64,000 nucleotides of DNA from Methanobrevibacter sp. (GTDB lineage Archaea > Methanobacteriota > Methanobacteria > Methanobacteriales > Methanobacteriaceae), in assembly GCF_015062935.1 (NCBI RefSeq), contig NZ_SUTM01000002.1:109377-173376 (forward strand). The letters run 5' to 3'. The notes below the pieces were generated by a model. That model did not search any database. It was not told the DNA's origin and saw nothing but the letters and a program-made list of their open reading frames with translations. The position numbers and the translations under genes are program-made. Shown here one piece after another: positions 36,096 through 45,340 of this stretch (positions within the stretch are counted from its first letter, which is position 1; the number at the start of each line of letters is the position of its first letter).

Positions 36096-36680
36096 ATGAA
36101 AGCAGCTGTTTTATATAGTGGAGGTAAAGACTCATCCTTTATGGCTGTAATGCTTAAAAGGTTAGGAGTCGACGTTGAACTTTGCACTGCAAATTTTGGC
36201 GTTTACGATTCATACATTCCAGCTAGTAAATCAGCGAAATCCCTGGGATTTGAACACAGGGTTCTCAACCTGGACATTGACATTCTCGACAAGACTTGCG
36301 ATATGATTATGGAAGACGGATTTCCAAACGACGGAATAAAGTACATCCATGAAAGTGTTGTTGAACAGGTTGCCGAAAAATATGATATTATTGCCGATGG
36401 GACAAGACGTGATGACAGGACTCCCAAATTAAATGTTAATCAGATAAGAAGCCTTGAAGACAGAAAAGACGTTCAGTACATAAATCTGGACAGTTTCGGT
36501 CATAAGTCTGTAAAGTTCATAACCTCAAACCTGTTTGAGATTTCACATGAAAAGTCCAACAAGGACAACAGTTCAGACTATGAGGTCGAAATCAGAACTC
36601 TGATTGACGAGAAGGGAGGAAATTCACTTGACATTTTCCCTGAACATTATCAAACTCGTGTTATAGGATATAAAAAATAA
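36096..36680 (+). CDS. PP-loop (N-type) ATP pyrophosphatase family protein
   Basis: The 194-residue protein opens with [14 protein letters not shown], the PP-loop that binds ATP in enzymes that adenylate their substrate (tRNA-thiolation or amidotransferase type). [12 protein letters not shown] is a second conserved block. The substrate is unknown. It is embedded in the ribosomal cluster, 5 bp after the PDCD5-like gene. Confidence 0.85.
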   Translation: MKAAVLYSGGKDSSFMAVMLKRLGVDVELCTANFGVYDSYIPASKSAKSLGFEHRVLNLDIDILDKTCDMIMEDGFPNDGIKYIHESVVEQVAEKYDIIADGTRRDDRTPKLNVNQIRSLEDRKDVQYINLDSFGHKSVKFITSNLFEISHEKSNKDNSSDYEVEIRTLIDEKGGNSLDIFPEHYQTRVIGYKK

Positions 36681-36700
36681 TTATTATTACAGGTGAGAAA

Positions 36701-36856
36701 ATGAGTAGAAATAAACCATTAGCTAAAAAATTAAGAATGGCAAAAGCAAACAAACAAAATAGGAGAATTCCAATCTGGGCTTATGCTAAAACTAACCGTA
36801 AACTTAGATACAGACCAAAACCTAGACATTGGAGAAGAAACAGTCTTAAATTATAA
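36701..36856 (+). CDS. rpl39e: Ribosomal protein eL39
   Basis: A 51-residue, very basic protein starting [19 protein letters not shown] and ending [10 protein letters not shown], which is archaeal/eukaryotic L39. AGGTGA lies just upstream of ATG 36701. L39 lines the peptide exit tunnel. rpl31e follows 11 bp later. Confidence 0.97.
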   Translation: MSRNKPLAKKLRMAKANKQNRRIPIWAYAKTNRKLRYRPKPRHWRRNSLKL

Positions 36857-36867
36857 GAGGGGTTAAA

Positions 36868-37113
36868 ATGGAAAGAGTTTACACAATTCCACTTAGAAAT
36901 GTAAAAAATGTCAAAAGGACTATCAGAGCTCCTAGAGCTATTAGAGAAGTTAAAAACTTCTTAATCAAACACATGAAAGCTGAAGAAGTTAAAATTGATG
37001 AATCTATCAATCACGCAATTTGGGAAAGAGGTATCCAAAAAATACCTTCCAAAATCACTGTAAAAGCAGTTAAAGATGATGATGGTGTAGTGACAGCTAC
37101 TTTAGCAGAATAG
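36868..37113 (+). CDS. rpl31e: Ribosomal protein eL31
   Basis: This 81-residue large-subunit protein ([40 protein letters not shown]) is archaeal L31e, placed next to rpl39e and eif6 as in other euryarchaea. Confidence 0.96.
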   Translation: MERVYTIPLRNVKNVKRTIRAPRAIREVKNFLIKHMKAEEVKIDESINHAIWERGIQKIPSKITVKAVKDDDGVVTATLAE

Positions 37114-37158
37114 CTATAAGTACCTTCGCCATATATTTGATTAATGTGAGGTAACAAT

Positions 37159-37833
37159 ATGTTGAAAAGAGTTGATATTGTAGGAAATCCGAATATAGGA
37201 GTATTTATTCTTGCAACTGACGATGTAGCTGTTGTTCCTTTTAATCTCTTGGATGAAAAAGCTGAAATTATTAAGGAAACATTGGAAGTCGATGTTGTTA
37301 AATCTTCTATTTCCGGCAGTAATCTTATAGGATCTTTAGCTGTAGCTAATTCAAAAGGTATCGTTGTTTCCCCACACGTATTGGACAGAGAAGTTAAACA
37401 ATTTGAAGATTTGGGATTGAATGTTGCAACAATTCCGGGCAATTACACTGCAGTGGGTAACATTATCGCTGCAAATGATGCCGGTGCAATTGCAAGTCCT
37501 TTTTTAACCGAAGATGCACTCAACATTGTCGAATCCACTTTGGATGTTGACGTTGAAGCACGTTCCATTGCAGGAACCGACATCATCGGATCCCTTATTA
37601 AGGTGACAAACAAAGGATTTTTAATAAGCAAAAACGCAACTTCCACAGAAATTAACTTCGCTCATAAAGTATTTGGTGTAGAAGGAGATATTGGTACTGT
37701 TGGCAAAGGTATTTCTTTAGTAGGGGCTTGCTCTATTGCTAATTCTAATGGGGCAATTGTAGCTAAAGATAGTACTGGTCCTGAAATGGCTAGAGTTGAA
37801 GAAGCATTAGGCTTTTTGGATGATAATTTTTAA
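37159..37833 (+). CDS. eif6: Translation initiation factor aIF6
   Basis: The 224-residue protein has the five-fold repeated alpha/beta pattern of IF6 (for example NLIGSLAVANSKGIVVSPH, TDIIGSLIKVTNKGFLIS). aIF6 binds the large ribosomal subunit and blocks premature joining to the small one. It lies between rpl31e and rplX. Confidence 0.96.
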   Translation: MLKRVDIVGNPNIGVFILATDDVAVVPFNLLDEKAEIIKETLEVDVVKSSISGSNLIGSLAVANSKGIVVSPHVLDREVKQFEDLGLNVATIPGNYTAVGNIIAANDAGAIASPFLTEDALNIVESTLDVDVEARSIAGTDIIGSLIKVTNKGFLISKNATSTEINFAHKVFGVEGDIGTVGKGISLVGACSIANSNGAIVAKDSTGPEMARVEEALGFLDDNF

Positions 37834-37857
37834 TTAATATATCATGAGGGATTTTAT

Positions 37858-38082
37858 ATGATAACAAAAATTTACAGAGTTAAAGGTACTTTTTTAATGG
37901 GCGATGACTACCATGAATTCACTAAAGAATATAAGGCTACCAGTGAAGCTGACATAGAACAGAAAATCTATGACAGATTCGGTAGTAAACATGGTATTAA
38001 CAGGAACCAAATTTCTATCAAATCCATTGAAGAAATTGCTCCTGAAGATGTCGTAGACCCTATTGTAAAAGAAATTTTATAG
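37858..38082 (+). CDS. rplX: Ribosomal protein eL20 (L18a / LX)
   Basis: A 74-residue protein (IYRVKGTFLMGDDYHEFTKEY, IYDRFGSKHGINRNQI) of the archaeal LX/L18a family. A strong GAGGG site precedes the ATG. pfdA follows 16 bp later. Confidence 0.95.
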   Translation: MITKIYRVKGTFLMGDDYHEFTKEYKATSEADIEQKIYDRFGSKHGINRNQISIKSIEEIAPEDVVDPIVKEIL

Positions 38083-38098
38083 ACACATAGGTGTTACT

Positions 38099-38533
38099 AT
38101 GGAAGATCAGCAAAGATTAAACAGTCTTCTTAATGAAATTAACGCATACAGACAACAAGCTGAATTAATCAAACAACAGATTGAAATGATTCAAACCTCA
38201 ATCGCTGAAGTTGACGCATTATTCGCAACTTTGGATGACATCGAAGGCAAAGAATCAGTTGAAGCTTTTGTTCCTGTAGGTGCTGGTTCTTTCATTAAAG
38301 GAGAACTTAAAAGTACTGATGAAATTATTGTAAGTATTGGTTCCGGAATCGCAGTCAAAAAAGACGCAGACGGAGCTCGCGAAATTCTCACAGGTCAAAA
38401 AGAAGATTTAAAAGACAGCTTAGACAAAATGTTAGCTAACTTACAGCAATGCAGTGACATTGTTGGATCTCTTCAGGCTCAGGCTGAGCAGATTGCTGCT
38501 GCAGCACAAGGCAACATGACCCAAATGAGATAG
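38099..38533 (+). CDS. pfdA: Prefoldin subunit alpha
   Basis: The 144-residue protein has the prefoldin layout: an N-terminal coiled-coil helix (RLNSLLNEINAYRQQAEL), two beta hairpins around VPVGAGSFIKGEL, and a C-terminal helix. Prefoldin alpha and beta form the jellyfish-like chaperone that passes unfolded proteins to the thermosome. In many euryarchaea ftsY follows directly; here 3.3 kb of accessory DNA lies between. Confidence 0.95.
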   Translation: MEDQQRLNSLLNEINAYRQQAELIKQQIEMIQTSIAEVDALFATLDDIEGKESVEAFVPVGAGSFIKGELKSTDEIIVSIGSGIAVKKDADGAREILTGQKEDLKDSLDKMLANLQQCSDIVGSLQAQAEQIAAAAQGNMTQMR

Positions 38534-38590
38534 ACAATATTTTACAATTTTTTCTTTTTTTCTATTTTTTTTATATTGATTTTAATTATT

Positions 38591-38867
38591 TTTTTTCTAA
38601 AGATTCTTATTTTGATAGTGTTTTTTCAACGAAATCTGGGGTGACGTTTAGTGTTTCGGTTATTTCAGTTATTGTGAATCCTTTTTTTCTAAGGTTGATT
38701 ATGATTTGTTTATTGTTTTCATTTACTTTGTCTTCTGCATATTCTTTTGCGTATTCTTCTACGTTTTTCATGTTTCCACCTACTATGTTTGTTATTCTTT
38801 TGTTCAGCATTTTGTCTTTGACGAATTTGTCGCATAGTATTAGCACTATTCCTTTGGCAAATTGTGC
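38591..38867 (-). repeat. Partial tandem copy of the 3' end of the Rpn gene
   Basis: Bases 38591-38867 repeat 38926-39226 almost exactly, except that 24 bp (two 12-bp units) are missing. The copy encodes the last 79 codons of the neighbouring Rpn gene (38846-38607) but no start or nuclease domain, so it is a gene fragment. Confidence 0.9.
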
Positions 38868-38941
38868 TATGTTTCTATTTTTTATATCTGATTTTTAATT
38901 GATTTCAATGCAGTCAACTTAATTGTTTTTTCTAAAGATTC

Positions 38942-39790
38942 TTATTTTGATAGTGTTTTTTCAACGAAATCTGGGGTGACGTTTAGTGTTTCGGTTATTT
39001 CAGTTATTGTGAATCCTTTTTTTCTAAGGTTGATTATGATTTGTTTATTGTTTTCATTTACTTTGTCTTCTGCATATTCTTTTGCGTATTCTTTTGCATA
39101 TTCTTTTGCGTATTCTTCTACGTTTTTCATGTTTCCACCTACTATGTTTGTTATTCTTTTGTTCAGCATTTTGTCTTTGACGAATTTGTCGCATAGTATT
39201 AGCACTATTCCTTTGGCAAATTGTGCAATATCCTTTTTTAATCTTGGTATGTTAGTTATGAGTTCTGCTGAATCAAGGATGGTATGTTCCAAGTCTTTTG
39301 TATGTTTCATGAAGCAAAATAAGCTTATCATGAGTAATTCCTTTTCGCTGAAGTATTCTTCATGTTCTATTTTTGTATTAATATTATTTATAAACTTGTC
39401 TCCATCAATGCTTTTTAGTGAATGGATATATATTGGAAATCGGGAATCGGCATTGACTTTGTAGCATTTTGTTTTTTCCTTTTCAACAGTGCTTAGCACA
39501 TGAACCTCTATCGGCTTTTTGGATTTGATTTTTGCCTGGTCAATTATGGCGCTGTAGAATCGAAATCTTCGCTTGTCATTGACATCTACATAGGTACTTT
39601 GAAATTCCAGAATCACTATTCTATCTTCAAGCTCAAAAACAAGATCTGGTTTGTACATTTTCGGATCTACAATTCCATATTCAGTCTGGTGCACTTCCAC
39701 TATTTTCCCTTTGATGTTGATGATTTCTATCAGTTCCTGTCCGTATTTCTGGCCTTCAATTTTGAAAATTGTATCCTCATGAAATTCCAT
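38942..39790 (-). CDS. Rpn-family PD-(D/E)XK nuclease / transposase-like protein
   Basis: The 282-residue protein has a nuclease core with D and ExQ residues in KPDLVFELEDRIVILEFQST (residues about 48-68), as in Rpn recombination-promoting nucleases. A helical middle follows, then four EYAK-type tetrapeptide repeats near residue 230 and a C-terminal HTH-like segment (FTITEITETLNVTPDFVEKTL). GAGGTGA precedes the ATG. Rpn proteins cut DNA and promote RecA-independent recombination in E. coli. The 3' end is duplicated downstream. Confidence 0.85.
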   Translation of the reverse strand: MEFHEDTIFKIEGQKYGQELIEIINIKGKIVEVHQTEYGIVDPKMYKPDLVFELEDRIVILEFQSTYVDVNDKRRFRFYSAIIDQAKIKSKKPIEVHVLSTVEKEKTKCYKVNADSRFPIYIHSLKSIDGDKFINNINTKIEHEEYFSEKELLMISLFCFMKHTKDLEHTILDSAELITNIPRLKKDIAQFAKGIVLILCDKFVKDKMLNKRITNIVGGNMKNVEEYAKEYAKEYAKEYAEDKVNENNKQIIINLRKKGFTITEITETLNVTPDFVEKTLSK

Positions 39791-40213
39791 AGATTTTCAC
39801 CTCTTTTAAAGTTATTCATTATTCTTTATTTTTAATTTAAAAGAATATAAATCTTTTGATATGGATATAGGTCAATATTATTGTATTAATTCAATAAAAT
39901 AAGGTTAAATAAATATTTATCTTAAAAATGCAAGAATACCTCAACCTCTCTGAGGTTGGGGATGAATTGCACTGTTGGGTGTATGGGTGTAAAATACCTT
40001 TTTGTGTTTTTATTTTTAAAAAATATTGATTTATTGTCATTATTTGTTTTTAATTTTATATTTGGTGTACTTTTCATAAAAATTGTAATGTTACTTTTCA
40101 AATGCTCTTTGTAATTGTTTATATATTATTGCATATGAAATAGTATAATGTCATTTAAAAAAATTAAATATTTTTTTTTTGAGTGAATAGATTATATTAA
40201 AAAAATAATTTGT

Positions 40214-41470
40214 ATGAAGGTTTTGTTAATTTTGAAAATTGTTAATAAGTATCTTGAAGTTCGTATTTATCCGTCTCAAATGGATAAGAATGATAATGGT
40301 GAAAAAATCGTCAGTATTAATGAAATAGAATCCAATATAGGCATTTACCGTTTCATCTATAACAAGGAATTGGCGTTTATAAATTATTTTAGACAATTGT
40401 TAAAACAGAATGGTTATGAGGATAAATTATGGATTACTCAAAGTTCATGTGATGTTATTTTAATGATGTTAAGACAGGAATATGCTTTTTTAGAAAAAGC
40501 AGAGTCAAGCAGCAGACAACAATCTCAAAAAGACTTGGTAACGGCTTTTAAACGATATTTTAAACATGATTTAAAATCCCATTATCCTGTTTTAAAAAAA
40601 CGTAAAAACACTCAAAAATTCACATTCAGAATAATGAATAATAACAACAACATCCGAATACAGAAAGATAAAAACGGATACTACAAAATTAAATTAGCCA
40701 AACTAGGACTGGTCAAATTCAAAACCAGCAAAGAATACAAAAAACTACTACTAAAAGGAAGCAATCCCAACGATGAAAGTGTAAAAATAAAGCATGTGGT
40801 TGTTAAACGTGTAAATGACAAGTATTATGCTGTTTTCAACATCGAATGGATTCACGTTCCTGTTAAAATTATCGGACCACAACAACAACTTGGAATTGAT
40901 ATTGGATGCAGCAAACTAGCTGTTTTTTCTAACGGCAAGGAGATACCCAATCTAAACCTAGAAAAAGAAACAGAAAAAATCATACAATATCAAAAAATGA
41001 TGTCACACCACAAAAAAGACTCCAACAGATACAAAAAAGCAAAAAAACTCTACCACAAATGGATGCGCAAACTAGTCAACAAAAGAAACGATTATTACGA
41101 TAAAATAACTACATGTATTGTTGAGAATGCTTGTTTCATTGCTGTTCAAAATGAAAACATCATAGCATGGAAACACAACAAATTCTTATCTAGAAAACTA
41201 CAATTAAACGCACCACGCAAATTCATGGACAAAATAGAATACAAAGCACAATGGAACAATATCGGATTTGTTAAAGTTTCTAAAAATTTCCCGTCCACAC
41301 AAACCTGTAGCAAATGCCGAAAAATAAACCCAAATGTCGGTGGAATAGGAAACCTGGGAATAAGAGACTGGATTTGCCCAAAATGCGGCACACATCATAA
41401 CAGAGATGTTAATGCAGCAATTAATATACTTAATAACGGATTAGAAATCGTAGGGACTACGATGCAGTAA
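40214..41470 (+). CDS. tnpB: RNA-guided nuclease TnpB (IS605 OrfB)
   Basis: The 418-residue protein has the RuvC-like core of TnpB: D229 in LGIDIGCSKLAVF, D398 in HNRDVNAAINIL, and a zinc finger CSKC...CPKC. At the RuvC-II site, where most TnpBs have Glu in an IEDL-like motif, residue 312 is Gln (IAVQNENI) and Glu sits two residues later at 314. Subgroups with a shifted RuvC-II glutamate are known, so it may still cut. TnpB uses an RNA from the element's right end to cut target DNA and promote element retention. Confidence 0.92.
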   Translation: MKVLLILKIVNKYLEVRIYPSQMDKNDNGEKIVSINEIESNIGIYRFIYNKELAFINYFRQLLKQNGYEDKLWITQSSCDVILMMLRQEYAFLEKAESSSRQQSQKDLVTAFKRYFKHDLKSHYPVLKKRKNTQKFTFRIMNNNNNIRIQKDKNGYYKIKLAKLGLVKFKTSKEYKKLLLKGSNPNDESVKIKHVVVKRVNDKYYAVFNIEWIHVPVKIIGPQQQLGIDIGCSKLAVFSNGKEIPNLNLEKETEKIIQYQKMMSHHKKDSNRYKKAKKLYHKWMRKLVNKRNDYYDKITTCIVENACFIAVQNENIIAWKHNKFLSRKLQLNAPRKFMDKIEYKAQWNNIGFVKVSKNFPSTQTCSKCRKINPNVGGIGNLGIRDWICPKCGTHHNRDVNAAINILNNGLEIVGTTMQ

Positions 41471-41540
41471 AAACATCCAAAAAATATACATTTTTTTTGG
41501 TTTGCGAATCCCCGTCGTCTCCAACGGTGGGGAAGTTCAA
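41400..41540 (+). ncRNA. Candidate omega-RNA at the right end of the TnpB element
   Basis: In TnpB elements the guide-RNA scaffold covers the 3' part of tnpB and the right end, with the guide just outside. Here the 8-bp right-end hairpin (41510-41532) and the tail GGGGAAGTTCAA would form the scaffold end. The guide would be the flanking bases from about 41541. This is inferred from position and the hairpin only. Confidence 0.4.
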
Positions 41541-41880
41541 ATGAAAATATAGTAGCTATCTATTGAAATCAATATTTTCATGTGCATGAAGTTTGATGAA
41601 ATTGATTGTTGATTTTTGGCAAGAGGTATGCTTTTCATATTTCAGGAATTCAGATTCAATGGGGGTTATATGCACAATCACCAAACAAAGACATCAAAAA
41701 TCCAACGGCCCAGAAGCAATAATTAACAAAGAAAATTCAGCATCAACTATAAACCAACACAAAAAACATGAAATTAATTTTGGAGTATTATAATTTTTTT
41801 ACTCTTTTTTTAAATACTATGAAAAATAAAAATATTAATAATTAAATTTTTTTAACTAAACTAATAAGGTTGGGTTAATT

Positions 41881-43422
41881 TTGTTTGAATCATTAAAAAA
41901 GAAATTTTCACGTACAAGTGAAAAATTGGAAGAGGAACTTATAGAAGAAGCGGAACAGGAAAATAACCTTCAGGAGGAAAAAGGTACCAGATTCTCATTT
42001 TTCTCATTCGGTAGGAAAAAGGAAGACGAAAAAGAAGAGGAAGACGAATCCAATTTACTTCCGGAATCAGAAGAAGAAGTTAAAGAAGATAAAGCTGATG
42101 TTTCTGAAACTGAAGAAGTTGAGGAAGTTAAAGAAGAGAAAAAATCCCGCTTCTGGAGCAGGAACAAGTCTGATGATTCTGAAGATGAAAAAGAAGCTGA
42201 CGACGAGGCGGAAGTTGAAGCTGAAGAAGTTTCTGAAGATGAGGAAGAAGTTGAGGAAGTTAAAGAGGAGAAAAAATCTCACTTCTGGAGCAGGAATAAA
42301 TCTGATGATTCTGAAGAAGCTGAAGATGAGGAAGAAGAAGTTGAGGAAGTTAAAGAAGAGAAGAAATCTCACTTCTGGAGCAGGAGCAAGTCTGATGATT
42401 CTGATGATGTCGAAGAGGTAGAGGAAGCTGAAGAAGACGAGGAAGAAGAGGAAAAAGAGGAAAAATCTCACTTCTGGAGCAGGAAAAAGAAAGAGGACGT
42501 TTCAGCAGACGGCGAAGCTACCGGAGGAATTTTCTCATTCATCCGTGAAAAAACCATTCAGGAAAAACACGTGGAAGACATACTCTTCGAACTTGAAATG
42601 GAACTTCTGCAAGGTGATGTGGCTATGGAAGTTGCAACCGAAGTTGTGGAAGGTGTAAAAGACAATCTTGTCGGTAAAAAAATCAAAAGAAGTAATGATA
42701 TTCCTGAACTCACATATAATGCTTTAAAAGACACTGTCGCTGATATCATTGACGTTCCGGGTAAATCAATGACTGAAATGATTGAAGAGAAAAAGGCACA
42801 GGGCGAACCTCTTGTTGTAATGTTTGTCGGAATCAACGGAACCGGAAAAACCACAACAATCGGAAAACTCGCAAATTACTATCTCAAAAAAGGATACACT
42901 CCTGTTATCGCAGCATCAGATACCTTCAGGGCAGGTGCTATCGAGCAGGTAACATATCACGCTGACAATGTCGGAGTTAAAATAATCAAGCACCAAAAAG
43001 GATCAGACCCTGCGGCTGTTGCATATGATGCAGTTGAACATGCAAAAGCTCAGGGAAAAGAACTGGTGTTAATCGATACTGCTGGAAGAATGCAGACCAA
43101 CACCAACCTTATGGATGAAATGAAAAAGATTAAAAGGGTTTCCAAACCTGACCTTGTGGTATTCGTCGGTGATGCATTAACAGGTAATGACGCAACCGAA
43201 CAGGCTAAAAAGTTCAACGACGCTATCGACATTGACGGAGTTATCTTAACCAAGGCTGACGCTGACAGTAAGGGAGGAGCTTCCCTGTCCATCGGTTATG
43301 TCATCAACAAGCCTATCATGTTTTTAGGTGTAGGTCAAGGATATGATGATATTATGGAATATGATGCCGATTGGATGTTAAATCAGTTATTCTCCGATGA
43401 TGAGGCAATGGAGGCAGAATAG
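41881..43422 (+). CDS. ftsY: Signal recognition particle receptor FtsY
   Basis: Of 513 residues, the last 300 are the SRP GTPase NG domain (GINGTGKTTTIGKLANYY, DTFRAGA, DTAGRMQTNTNL, TKADADSKGGASLS). The first 210 are a very acidic region with five aromatic-basic islands, four of the type KS(R/H)FWSR(N/S/K)K separated by Glu-rich stretches. This N-terminal region probably contacts the membrane. It begins with TTG at 41881. FtsY docks ribosome-SRP complexes at the membrane. It is cut off from pfdA by the insertion zone. Confidence 0.95.
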   Translation: MFESLKKKFSRTSEKLEEELIEEAEQENNLQEEKGTRFSFFSFGRKKEDEKEEEDESNLLPESEEEVKEDKADVSETEEVEEVKEEKKSRFWSRNKSDDSEDEKEADDEAEVEAEEVSEDEEEVEEVKEEKKSHFWSRNKSDDSEEAEDEEEEVEEVKEEKKSHFWSRSKSDDSDDVEEVEEAEEDEEEEEKEEKSHFWSRKKKEDVSADGEATGGIFSFIREKTIQEKHVEDILFELEMELLQGDVAMEVATEVVEGVKDNLVGKKIKRSNDIPELTYNALKDTVADIIDVPGKSMTEMIEEKKAQGEPLVVMFVGINGTGKTTTIGKLANYYLKKGYTPVIAASDTFRAGAIEQVTYHADNVGVKIIKHQKGSDPAAVAYDAVEHAKAQGKELVLIDTAGRMQTNTNLMDEMKKIKRVSKPDLVVFVGDALTGNDATEQAKKFNDAIDIDGVILTKADADSKGGASLSIGYVINKPIMFLGVGQGYDDIMEYDADWMLNQLFSDDEAMEAE

Positions 43423-43478
43423 CCAATAAAAAACTTTATAAAGGATAATCTATTTAATTTTATATTGCAAAACATGGA

Positions 43479-45332
43479 GTGAAATTTAAAATAGAGGGTG
43501 ATATAATCAAATATAAATCGGTATTTATCATTTGCATGGCTCTAGCTGTATTCCTTTGTGTGGGTGCAGTTTGTGCAAGTGATTTAAACCAAACAGATGA
43601 TTTACAATCTTATGAAAATGATGATTCACAAAGTATTAGTTTAGATGTGGATGATGAACTTAAAGCGGAAAGCGATGATACTCTGCAGGCCAACAGCTCA
43701 GCTGCGGCTCAAAAGAAAATAGGTACAACCGCAAAAACATCATCCGGTACTGTTTTTGTTCAAAATTCAAAATATGATATCCAGATTCTGGATGAAAAGG
43801 GAAATCCCCTATCAAAAAAGGTAGTTCAGGTCAGCTACAAGGGTAAGGTTTCAAATTTAACCACCAATGCAAAAGGACATGTCTATGTTAATCTGTATGC
43901 TAAAGGAACCTATAAATTGACATATTCATTCAAGGAGGTTGGATATACTCCGCTTAAAGGTTCCAAAACAATAACAATAACCGGAGGCACCGCATCCAAG
44001 ATTAAGGGTTCAAATTATGTTGCCTATGCAGGGGCTAAAAATCCTTTCACAGTTACACTGTCCACCGGCGGCATCAAGATGCCCAACAAAAACGTGGTTT
44101 TCACCATCAAGGGCAAGTCATATACCAAAAAGACTGATTCCAAAGGTCAGGCAACACTGAACATCAATCTGGCAAAGGGCTCATATACAATCAAGTATAA
44201 GTTCAAAGGTGTCACCAACGCCAAAGCGGCCAGCGGTTCAGCAAAGATAACTGTTAAGAAAGGAATGCCTACAAGAATTACAAATCAGATTACTCTTAAC
44301 TATAAGGCTAAAACTCCTGAACCGTTTACAATCAAATACAGGGATATCAGAGGCGATCCTATACCTTACAAAAGCATAGTCTTTAAGGTAAATCAAAAGA
44401 CCTATATTGTCAAAACTGCCAAGGACGGTTCAGCCTCATTTACAGTCAATCTTAAAAAGGGAGTTTACACACTCAAGGTCAACTCCTACAATACTGATGT
44501 TTACAAGAAATCCCAGTGCACATACATCCTCAAGGTAAAGGGTGTTGACGACGGCTCCAAAAAGAACGGATTCTGGCTTTTCGGATCTGACATGAAAAAG
44601 GTCAACTTGAAGACTGTGGCCAGCAAGGGCATCAACCAGATATTTTTAAACTTCTACGCCTTTGAGCTTTACGGCAAAGGGGAAGTTTCCAATTTCGTCA
44701 GTACCGCCCGAAGCTACGGCATTGACGTTCACATATGGATGCAGGCATTCTATAAGGGAGGATGGATTTCTCCGGTAGACAGCAATGGAAAGTATAAATA
44801 CAGCTTATTCAATTCAATTATCAAGCAGGCAAAGGAATATGCAAGCATCGACGGTGTTGCGGGAATACACTTCGATTATCTGAGATTCCCTGGCACTGCA
44901 TACAAGCACACAAACGGTGTTGCTGCAATCAATTACTTTACCAAAAAGGCCTGCAGCGAATTGCACGCACTGAACCCTGATTTAATAGTTTCAGCAGCGG
45001 TAATGCCTGAGCCTTCCTCAATGAAATATTATTACGGACAGGACATTCCGACAATAAGCAAATACCTGGATGTCATTGTTCCTATGGTTTATAAAGGCAA
45101 TTACGGTCAGGGAACTTCATGGATTAAGTCAGTGACTTCAAAATTCGTATCCCAGTCAAACGGGGCCGATGTATGGACAGGTCTTCAGGGATATGCGTCA
45201 GACAGCAATGTCAATAAGCTATCTGCCCTGACTTTGATGAACGATGCAAACCATGCTATAATGGGAGGAGCATTGGGAGTGATTATATTTAGATATTCAT
45301 TATTCAATTTCTTCGATTTCGACAGTTTATAG
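43479..45332 (+). CDS. Secreted Ig-repeat protein with glycosidase-like TIM-barrel domain, copy 1
   Basis: About 617 residues: a signal sequence (SVFIICMALAVFLCVGAVCAS), an acidic spacer, three Ig-like domains (about 85-355) and a C-terminal domain of about 250 residues. That domain contains GIDVHIWMQAFY, VAGIHFDYLRFPG, SAAVMPEP and DVIVPMVYKGNY, typical of glycoside-hydrolase-like barrels. No ATG fits: GTG 43479 is the only usable start, while the GGTGAT site (43497) points to codon ATC at 43506. A role in cell-wall or glycan degradation is inferred. Confidence 0.8.
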   Translation: MKFKIEGDIIKYKSVFIICMALAVFLCVGAVCASDLNQTDDLQSYENDDSQSISLDVDDELKAESDDTLQANSSAAAQKKIGTTAKTSSGTVFVQNSKYDIQILDEKGNPLSKKVVQVSYKGKVSNLTTNAKGHVYVNLYAKGTYKLTYSFKEVGYTPLKGSKTITITGGTASKIKGSNYVAYAGAKNPFTVTLSTGGIKMPNKNVVFTIKGKSYTKKTDSKGQATLNINLAKGSYTIKYKFKGVTNAKAASGSAKITVKKGMPTRITNQITLNYKAKTPEPFTIKYRDIRGDPIPYKSIVFKVNQKTYIVKTAKDGSASFTVNLKKGVYTLKVNSYNTDVYKKSQCTYILKVKGVDDGSKKNGFWLFGSDMKKVNLKTVASKGINQIFLNFYAFELYGKGEVSNFVSTARSYGIDVHIWMQAFYKGGWISPVDSNGKYKYSLFNSIIKQAKEYASIDGVAGIHFDYLRFPGTAYKHTNGVAAINYFTKKACSELHALNPDLIVSAAVMPEPSSMKYYYGQDIPTISKYLDVIVPMVYKGNYGQGTSWIKSVTSKFVSQSNGADVWTGLQGYASDSNVNKLSALTLMNDANHAIMGGALGVIIFRYSLFNFFDFDSL

Positions 45333-45340
45333 GTGATTTT

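Larger units (their letters stand above)
39930..41541 (+). mobile_element. TnpB-only IS200/IS605-type element (IS1341 group)
   Basis: The element has a left-end hairpin at 39939-39961 (CCTCAACCTC-TCT-GAGGTTGGGG, 10-bp stem), a tnpB gene, and a right-end hairpin at 41510-41532 (CCCCGTCG-TCTCCAA-CGGTGGGG) followed by AAGTTCAA. No tnpA (Y1 transposase) is present, so it is non-autonomous. Exact ends are estimated. It lies between pfdA and ftsY. Bases 39791-39929 hold no gene. Confidence 0.8.

Noticed and set aside
38607..38846. Separate small gene of 79 codons
   Set aside because: It is a partial copy of the 3' end of the neighbouring Rpn gene without its own start signals.
41593..41793. Open frame of 66 codons after the TnpB element
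   Set aside because: No family features or binding site; lies in flanking DNA of a mobile element and reads like random sequence.
42067..42471. Antisense Phe/Leu-rich frame opposite ftsY
   Set aside because: Explained by the GAA/GAG-rich acidic region of FtsY read on the other strand.
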